A DNA stretch of 7,098 bases from Nitrospinota bacterium. GTDB taxonomy: Bacteria > Nitrospirota > Nitrospiria > Nitrospirales > UBA8639. The stretch lies in contig JADFRB010000096.1 in the NCBI GenBank assembly GCA_022561525.1, positions 1 to 7,098 on the forward strand. Direction: 5' to 3'. The position numbers and the translations under genes are program-made. The notes beneath the pieces were generated by a model. It worked only from the letters and a program-made list of their open reading frames with translations, did no database searches and was not told the DNA's origin. Below, in pieces: positions 1 to 4,613 of the stretch; the first letter of the stretch is position 1, and each line of letters begins with the position of its first letter.

Positions 1-1068
1 GGCGGCTCCGACCTGACTCTGCTTCCCTCGGCGCCGGAGATCGAACAACTCACCGATGCCACCACGATCCCCGCATGGGAAAGCAAGGTCGGCGATATCG
101 TCGATCAATCAGGCATCGTACCCAGTGCGCCTAAGATCGTCTGGGTTAGATACGACGCCGGCTCGTCAAAGACGTTGGTGCGGCTGGAGCCTGCGCCGAC
201 CAATGTGGTGGAACTGTCCAGCTACACCGTTCGCCATCGGCCGGCTGGTTCGCCCACATGGTCAACGGCAACATCGCCAGTATCTAGTGCCAGTGTCGAA
301 CTGGTCGGGTATGTCGTCGGTAACCAGATCGAGCTGCAGGTGCAGGCCACATCGGCATGGGGAACCGCCGGCACGTGGAGCGCGATCGTTGCGGTTACTA
401 TCGCCGGTACATCACTGCCGTCGTCGTTGCCCGCTTCGAGCATTCAGATCGTCGGCAAGCTTGGCCAGGCAGAGATCACATTTGCGACCGGCCCAGACCC
501 GAACACGGATGAGGTCCGCATCTATCGTGATGGTGCCGCGCTGCCAGCGACTGTTCCGGTCTCCCCGAATGGATCGTTTGGCAGGATCGATGGAGATTCG
601 ACGCGCGCCACGCTCGCCACGAACGGCAGCTTTGATGCTGACGCGAACTGGGCCAAGGGAACGGGCTGGGCGATTGCCAGTGGCCAAGCGACGAAGACGG
701 CGGGAACAGCTTCCGATTTAAGCCAAGCCGCCGCAATGACCGCTGGCAAGGTCTATCGTGGCGCCGCTACTGTTTCGGGAAGGACCGCCGGCACGATCAC
801 GCCCAAGCTCACGGGCGGGGCTACTGCGTCCGGCCCCGCCGTCGCTGCGAACGGACAATTCCTATTCCGGCTCACGGCCGGTGCTTCTCCGACCACGCTG
901 GTTTTCAGCGCCGATAGCACGTTCAACGGATCGATCGATGACGTCGTTCTTTTCGAAGAGACGGCAGCTTGCCTCACGCAGGGCATCCATACCTACAAGC
1001 TCGAACCGCTAAACGCTGACCGCAGGGCCGGGCCTCAGTCTGCCGACAAAACTGTCGCGGTCATCTGA
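1..1068 (+). CDS. Phage tail tip/fibre-type protein with FN3-like and jelly-roll domains, 5' truncated
   Basis: The frame is open from the first base to the TGA at 1066-1068, giving 355 codons with the true start outside the window; the first internal ATG (175) is not a natural start because protein-like sequence continues upstream of it. Codons about 43-136 look like a fibronectin type III domain (SYTVRHRPAGSPTWS, then an ELQVQATSAWG strand ending in a trailing W-S). A second FN3/Ig-like domain starts near codon 155 (EVRIYRDGAALP). It appears interrupted at codons about 207-320 by a jelly-roll carbohydrate-binding-like module that begins NGSFDADANWAKGTGW and ends GSIDDVVLFEE; the FN3 fold then resumes with GIHTYKLEPLNADRRAGP. 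Such architectures are typical of C-terminal regions of siphophage tail tip (lambda J-like) or host-contact proteins in prophages and gene transfer agents. GC is clearly higher than in the rest of the window. The assignment to a phage virion is inferred from domain style and the downstream gene; the exact role is unknown. Confidence 0.7.
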   Translation, partial: GGSDLTLLPSAPEIEQLTDATTIPAWESKVGDIVDQSGIVPSAPKIVWVRYDAGSSKTLVRLEPAPTNVVELSSYTVRHRPAGSPTWSTATSPVSSASVELVGYVVGNQIELQVQATSAWGTAGTWSAIVAVTIAGTSLPSSLPASSIQIVGKLGQAEITFATGPDPNTDEVRIYRDGAALPATVPVSPNGSFGRIDGDSTRATLATNGSFDADANWAKGTGWAIASGQATKTAGTASDLSQAAAMTAGKVYRGAATVSGRTAGTITPKLTGGATASGPAVAANGQFLFRLTAGASPTTLVFSADSTFNGSIDDVVLFEETAACLTQGIHTYKLEPLNADRRAGPQSADKTVAVI

Positions 1069-1094
1069 CCATTCTCTGAACATCGAGGTTTATC

Positions 1095-1316
1095 ATGAGC
1101 ATAGATGGCATCCGCGCCGTCGATAAAGAGCCTTTGGCTGCCGTCGACTACCTGTTCGGGTTTTCCGCGGCCAATGGCCAGCGCATCGGGCCGAGACCGA
1201 TCGGAATGCAGGCGATTTCCAAAACTTTGGAAATTTCTTCCAGGGTTGATTCAAAATTCGTGTGTTCTTTATCGAGTTCATTCACAAAAATCACACTTGG
1301 AATCTCCCGCTCCTGA
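1095..1316 (+). pseudogene. Start of a second phage structural gene, fused to foreign DNA (chimeric ORF)
   Basis: The gene starts 26 bp after the tail gene with a weak GAGG Shine-Dalgarno at 1085-1088. The first about 33 residues (MSIDGIRAVDKEPLAAVDYL, then FGFSAANGQRIGP) resemble the N-termini of small phage tail fibre/appendage proteins that open with an 'ID-x-LPA...DY/L...NGQ-x' pattern; this likeness is loose and the family is not identified. From about position 1195 the reading frame runs into the antisense strand of the EF-G-like gene, GC drops abruptly, and the remaining about 40 residues up to the TAA/TAG region near 1316 have no reason to be protein. I therefore treat only about 1095-1195 as authentic coding sequence, truncated at its 3' end by the junction. 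It would be co-transcribed with the preceding tail gene. Confidence 0.5.
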
Positions 1317-1678
1317 ATCACATCCCATATTCGTTCGACTTCTGAGCGTAAACCCGAAGCGCCAATGACCAATACCGCAGCATCTGCCACATGAATGGTA
1401 GATTTCGTGTCTGCAAAAAAGTCCAGGGAACCTGGAGCATCTAAAATATTGAATGAAGTGTCTTTGAAATCGAAATGAAGGAGGGCCGTACTCATGGAAT
1501 GATGGTGGTGAACCTCTTCCGGTTCAAAGTCCCCGACGGTGTTGCCGGTTAGGGTTGACCCCATGGCAGGAATCACACCCGCTGAATACACCAGCGCTTC
1601 AGCCAAAGAGGTCTTTCCTGCTCCCGCATACGATGCCAAAACCACGTTACGAATCGAGTTGGTCGTGTGTTGCGTCAT
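1148..1678 (-). CDS. Elongation factor G-like translational GTPase, 3' truncated at the junction
   Basis: Only the N-terminal G domain of an EF-G-like protein remains (about 162 genuine residues out of the about 690 usual for the family), followed by 14 residues read from phage DNA to a TAG at 1148-1150. Visible GTPase motifs are the P-loop SYAGAGKTS (residues 16-24), a switch I-like segment with HHHHSMSTAL (57-66), the G3 motif DAPG (80-83) and a G4 position NELD (133-136). The AGAGKTS P-loop and DAPG in place of the classical AHIDAGKTT and DTPG point to the EF-G-like/EF-G2 paralogue class rather than canonical FusA. Lysine of the NKxD motif is replaced by glutamate, which is unusual for GTP specificity. 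The start at 1678 is supported by a strong Shine-Dalgarno and a promoter directly upstream. Canonical EF-G drives ribosomal translocation; the job of these divergent paralogues is not well defined. The fragment as read here would not be functional. Confidence 0.85.
   Translation of the reverse strand: MTQHTTNSIRNVVLASYAGAGKTSLAEALVYSAGVIPAMGSTLTGNTVGDFEPEEVHHHHSMSTALLHFDFKDTSFNILDAPGSLDFFADTKSTIHVADAAVLVIGASGLRSEVERIWDVIQEREIPSVIFVNELDKEHTNFESTLEEISKVLEIACIPIGLGPMRWPLAAENPNR
1185..1215. other. Sequence breakpoint: phage-type DNA joined to bacterial chromosome-type DNA
   Basis: Three independent signals change here. GC falls from about 67% (counted over 1141-1200) to about 42% (1201-1260). 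The rightward phage gene stops looking like protein. On the other strand the EF-G-like protein follows its family until about residue 162 (IACIPIGL, encoded down to position 1193) and then becomes unrelated sequence that hits a stop at 1148. Two genes losing their 3' ends at the same point, in opposite directions, means the two flanks were not originally neighbours. The join could be an assembly or library chimera, or a real recombination or prophage boundary. I see no att-like duplicated core, integrase or insertion sequence end that would explain a natural event. Confidence 0.75.
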
Positions 1679-1680
1679 GG

Positions 1681-1690
1681 CTCCTCCTTT
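1681..1690 (-). promoter_or_regulatory. Ribosome binding site of the EF-G-like gene
   Basis: Read on the minus strand the sequence is AAAGGAGGAG, an almost ideal Shine-Dalgarno ending two bases before the ATG region's upstream edge; it fixes the start at 1678. Confidence 0.8.
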
Positions 1691-1702
1691 TTGAGTGCCC
1701 TC

Positions 1703-1732
1703 ATTCTAGGCTTGCTTGAATTCGAGTGTCAA
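1703..1732 (-). promoter_or_regulatory. Sigma-70-type promoter for the EF-G-like gene
   Basis: On the minus strand there is a perfect -35 box TTGACA (1732-1727), an 18-bp spacer and a -10 box TAGAAT (1708-1703), one mismatch from consensus. Transcription would start near 1696, leaving a leader of under 20 nt that holds only the Shine-Dalgarno. This is a housekeeping-type promoter with short leader. Confidence 0.75.
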
Positions 1733-1778
1733 TAAACCGCCTGTCTGTCAGAGATTTTGACGAAGGAGTGTCAAGATT
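1724..1778. repeat. Repeated GAGTGTCAA motif and imperfect hairpin upstream of the EF-G-like promoter
   Basis: The 9-mer GAGTGTCAA occurs at 1724-1732, where it overlaps the -35 box of the minus-strand promoter, and again at 1766-1774, 42 bp away (about four helical turns). The second copy also forms the right arm of TTGAC-N8-GTCAA (1757-1774), which extends to a 9-bp stem from 1753 to 1778 if two G-U pairs are allowed. The spacing and overlap with -35 would suit a repressor site pair, but two short copies could be chance. Confidence 0.3.
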
Positions 1779-1870
1779 CTAACCAGTTACGGTTGGAAAT
1801 AAATTTTTCGTTCAAAGTAAATTAGCGCCAAACCCTCGTTTCTTCTCGGTTTCTCAATCAAAACATCAGA

Positions 1871-1925
1871 TTCAATTGTGCATCGAATGGTCAAACGATC
1901 ATGGCATGCGAGATGCACAATAGAG
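1871..1925. repeat. Intergenic inverted repeat with nested hairpin (possible structured RNA or binding site)
   Basis: ATTGTGCATC at 1875-1884 is the exact reverse complement of GATGCACAAT at 1912-1921, a perfect 10-bp inverted repeat with a 27-nt interior. Outside it, 1872-1873 pair with 1923-1924 after a single mismatch. Inside, ATGGTC (1887-1892) pairs with GATCAT (1897-1902) through one G-U pair around an AAAC tetraloop, and a GCATGC palindrome lies at 1905-1910. No U-tract follows on either strand, so it is not an ordinary intrinsic terminator. It could be a leader RNA structure for the rightward gene, a repeat-family element or a dimeric protein site. Confidence 0.5.
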
Positions 1926-2160
1926 ATTAACGGTAGGCAATTTCGTTCCATCTAAATCAAGCAACAACGGAGAAAAAATTCATGGGAGAACGGGATCCAT
2001 AAAGATAAAAAATTCATAAATCATGATTAAAAGGCTTTGGTAAACGCGCCCACAATAAGGGGCTCATGGATATGTCTGGTCCAAAAAAATACGTAAATTT
2101 AATTAGGTAATAGTTAATGAAATCCTTCCACAATCAAAATTGTTCGGGAAGGAACCCATT

Positions 2161-2170
2161 AAAGAAAGGA
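2161..2170 (+). promoter_or_regulatory. Ribosome binding site for the acyltransferase-methyltransferase gene
   Basis: AAAGAAAGGA ends 7 nt before the ATG at 2178. It supports 2178 as the start rather than the competing ATG at 2117 in another frame. Confidence 0.55.
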
Positions 2171-2177
2171 TTTACCA

Positions 2178-4481
2178 ATGTCACCCCTTCCGGTTCAACA
2201 AAATATGAATCTCCCACAAAGCCTTTGGCATACCAGTGGAAAAACTGTGGTTCAACTGGAACTCCATGGAACCACATGGCAGGGAACAATCTCGTCCCTC
2301 ACAGAAAAAAAATTGGCAGTATCGGTGGAGGGATTTATTCCAATTACGATTTCCCAAAGTGTAAATTTTACATTATCGACGGGTCAGACATTTTTGGAAA
2401 TACGAGGAAAGGTTTCATCAGTCACTGTGGAGAAAAAAGCGGAGGACCGTGGTGTCTCTCATTTTGGTCATATGATGGTTCAGATATCGTGGTCCCACCT
2501 TGATGAATTTACGTCCTTCCAACTTCAAGCATTTTTGGGAAGGAAAGAATGGAAGAGAGGAGTTGAACACATTGCACTGACATTTATAGCGGATCAAGCG
2601 GGAGACAGGTTATGTGATCTTTCACCATCAACCCCAACCCTATTCAAAGACCACGCGGATTTGCCGGAACTGGCAAAGGCTGCACAACCGAAATTGATCA
2701 GCACGCCATTTCACTGTCTGAACGATTCAGGAAAGACCATTGTCGGATACTTTGATCATCAGGAACATGCTCAGGCACAAGCCCCTGTCGTGGTGTTGGC
2801 GCCGGGATATGGTGAGACCAAACGCGAATACATTACCTTGGCCTATTACCTGGCAAGCAATGGGTTCAACGTATTGCGGTATGACCATACTGACCATGTG
2901 GGGGAAAGCGATGGGGGTCACGAACAGACCAGTCTTAGCAAGATGAAACAGGATATGGACACCATGCTCGACTTCGCAAAACAGAATTGGAGTCACAGCC
3001 AAGTGGCGTTAGTCGCGACAAGTTTAGCAGGACGTGTGGCGCTTAAAGTTCTGAGTAAGGATCGCCAGGTTGACCAACTCATTTTAATTAGCGGGATCGT
3101 CGATGTGCGCGCCACCCTGATCGCCGTGCATCAAGAAGATTTAATTGGGGATTACCTGGATGGCACTGGCCGTGGTGTCACCAATGTGCTTGGATTTAAT
3201 GTCGATGGAAACACCTTTCTCAAAGATACGGTTGAAGGCCAGTACAGTGAATTAGCAATGACTATTGAAGATGCTCGAAACCTGACGACTCCCGTGGTTT
3301 GGTTTTTGGCTGAACAGGATGCCTGGGTAGAGCAGAAATCGCATAAACAAGTGATTGAAGCCTTCCCGTCACGACAATGCCGTTCCTTTGTCATTCCCGA
3401 AGGACTGCATCGCCTTCAAGAAAGCCCGCGAAAGGCCCGAACCGTCTACCGACAAATTGTCTTTGCCTGTCAGGAGCAGCTTTCCTGGCATCAAGAAACT
3501 GACGGACTTATGGAACCGTCACGGAAAGATATCGGCCAGCAAAATCGAATCGAGCGAGGGAGAAATCAAACACGGCGATTTCAACACCAAGCCGATCATG
3601 TCGATTTCTGGAACAACTACCTTTCGAATTTTCACTATATCGCCAATAGCCATGATTATATGGCGGCCCTGGATCATATTTATCACCTCTTAGGCACTGT
3701 GTCCCCAGGAGATCGTTTGCTGGATGCCGGCTGTGGCAATGGCCATTTTGGATCATTCCTGTTTGCAAAGGAATGGATGAAACGTCAACAGACCAAGAAT
3801 CAACATGATGAACCCATTCACTACGTTGGTGTGGATTTCGTCGAGGCGGCTTTAAAAGAGGCCAATACACAGCTCAATCAAGTTCTCAAGCGGGCTAGTC
3901 AGGGGCCCTCAGCCTGCACGAATCCATCCAACATTCTCATGCCAAATTTTTATCGTCTCGATTTGAACAAACCATTGCCCTTTCGAGATGAAAGCTTCGA
4001 TCGAATCATGAGCAATTTAGTCATTGGATATTTACGGGATCCGGCAGCCAGTATCCGTGAATTGCTCAGAGTATTGGCCCCAGGCGGCAAGTTGGTATTG
4101 ACGAACCTCAAACCCTGTTCCGATTTGACACAAATTTATCGAAACTTTGTGGACGGGACGATCGCCGATACGGCGATTCAAGAAGCTCGGGAGGTCTTGA
4201 ACAACTCAAGCCATATTCGACAAGGTGAGAGCGAAGGCGCCTTCCAATTTTACAGCCAAGAAGAATTTCACCAAGTCTTGCAATCCTGTGGCGCAGACAA
4301 TCCTCGCGTGTTTCCGACATTTGGCAATCAAGCCTTTATTGGTGTCGTTGAGAAACCTGCGTTGCCAGAAAAAGAGGCACATGCTGTCCCGTGGACATTA
4401 GAATCATTGGTTGCGCATGAGCAACTGAAGATACTCGAGTTTTCCCTTTGCATGTCTTCTCGTTTTCGATTACCCTCCTAG
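2178..4481 (+). CDS. Three-domain fusion: PilZ-like region, LuxD-type acyltransferase/hydrolase, SAM-dependent methyltransferase
   Basis: The product has 767 residues and no signal peptide or membrane segment, so it should be cytoplasmic. Residues about 20-122 have the strand pattern of a PilZ-type beta barrel (QGTISSLTEKKLAV ... GQTFLEIRGKVSSV ... MVQISWSHLDEF) but lack the RxxxR and (D/N)xSxxG c-di-GMP motifs. Residues about 175-435 are an alpha/beta hydrolase closest in style to LuxD, the acyl-ACP-cleaving enzyme that supplies fatty acid for bacterial luciferase: ASNGFNVLRYDHTDHVGES matches LuxD's 'ENGF-VFRYD--HHVG-S', and the nucleophile elbow is VATSLAGRVALKVLS. The inferred triad is Ser282, Asp381 (in EQDAWVEQ) and His411 (in EGLHRL); intervals of 99 and 30 are close to the 97 and 30 I recall for Vibrio LuxD. 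Residues about 470-725 are a class I methyltransferase: SAM motif LLDAGCGNGHFG (514-525), acidic VGVDF (550-554), LPFRDESFDRIMSN (600-613) and ELLRVLAPGGKLVLTN (628-643). Substrates of both domains are unknown; a fatty-acyl or lipid substrate is an inference from LuxD. A sensor kinase gene follows after 132 bp on the same strand. Confidence 0.8.
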   Translation: MSPLPVQQNMNLPQSLWHTSGKTVVQLELHGTTWQGTISSLTEKKLAVSVEGFIPITISQSVNFTLSTGQTFLEIRGKVSSVTVEKKAEDRGVSHFGHMMVQISWSHLDEFTSFQLQAFLGRKEWKRGVEHIALTFIADQAGDRLCDLSPSTPTLFKDHADLPELAKAAQPKLISTPFHCLNDSGKTIVGYFDHQEHAQAQAPVVVLAPGYGETKREYITLAYYLASNGFNVLRYDHTDHVGESDGGHEQTSLSKMKQDMDTMLDFAKQNWSHSQVALVATSLAGRVALKVLSKDRQVDQLILISGIVDVRATLIAVHQEDLIGDYLDGTGRGVTNVLGFNVDGNTFLKDTVEGQYSELAMTIEDARNLTTPVVWFLAEQDAWVEQKSHKQVIEAFPSRQCRSFVIPEGLHRLQESPRKARTVYRQIVFACQEQLSWHQETDGLMEPSRKDIGQQNRIERGRNQTRRFQHQADHVDFWNNYLSNFHYIANSHDYMAALDHIYHLLGTVSPGDRLLDAGCGNGHFGSFLFAKEWMKRQQTKNQHDEPIHYVGVDFVEAALKEANTQLNQVLKRASQGPSACTNPSNILMPNFYRLDLNKPLPFRDESFDRIMSNLVIGYLRDPAASIRELLRVLAPGGKLVLTNLKPCSDLTQIYRNFVDGTIADTAIQEAREVLNNSSHIRQGESEGAFQFYSQEEFHQVLQSCGADNPRVFPTFGNQAFIGVVEKPALPEKEAHAVPWTLESLVAHEQLKILEFSLCMSSRFRLPS

Positions 4482-4613
4482 GAACCTGCCCAAGATCAGA
4501 CAGATCTATTGCGGATGTGGTGGATTTGGCAAGATCTTCCGATCCTTTTCGTTGAATAGTCCAACTATTCGCCTCAAACGGTCGAAATATCTGACTCAAA
4601 CCCGCACATCCTC
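4482..4613. promoter_or_regulatory. Gap between fusion enzyme and sensor kinase with a perfect 7-bp inverted repeat at 4554-4570
   Basis: GAATAGT (4554-4560) and ACTATTC (4564-4570) are exact reverse complements around CCA, 44 bp before the kinase start. The stem is AT-rich and has no T-run after it, so it is a weak terminator candidate; an operator or a small leader hairpin is as likely. An 8-bp palindrome AAGATCTT lies at 4531-4538. I find no convincing sigma-70 or sigma-54 promoter, so read-through from the upstream gene is plausible. Confidence 0.35.

Larger units (their letters stand above)
1733..2177. other. AT-rich divergent intergenic region, no gene seen
   Basis: About 450 bases separate the leftward EF-G-like promoter from the rightward acyltransferase-methyltransferase gene. 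I find no tRNA, no T-run terminator and no convincing protein. It contains the GTCAA repeats near its left edge and the inverted-repeat element at 1871-1925. The stretch 1960-2130 is especially AT-rich (runs of A at 1974-1979, 2005-2011 and 2082-2088) and is the likely place for the promoter of the rightward gene, but no -35/-10 pair there is good enough to call. Confidence 0.5.

Noticed and set aside
56..721. 221-codon Arg/Pro/Ser-rich ORF in the phage region
   Set aside because: It is a shifted-frame shadow of the tail gene, typical of GC-rich DNA, with no domain resemblance.
1219..1243. Near-palindromic CCAAAACTTTGG as an att or recombination site at the junction
   Set aside because: It is not a true palindrome, lies inside EF-G-like coding sequence to the right of the break, and has no second copy on the phage side.
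2066..2110. 14-codon ORF (MDMSGPKKYVNLIR) that could be a leader peptide
   Set aside because: The AAGGGG before it is too close to the first ATG, there is no run of regulatory codons or attenuator hairpin, and such short frames arise by chance.
2117..2503. 128-codon rightward ORF with its own ATG upstream of the fusion enzyme
   Set aside because: It overlaps the fusion enzyme in another frame for over 300 bases, its composition looks random, and the enzyme frame has the better ribosome binding site and recognisable domains.
2178..4481. A bioluminescence (lux) operon
   Set aside because: Only a LuxD-like domain is present; no luciferase, acyl reductase or synthetase is seen in the window.
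4515..4545. Sigma-54-like promoter (TGGCA...) before the kinase
   Set aside because: The downstream GC element is missing at the required spacing.
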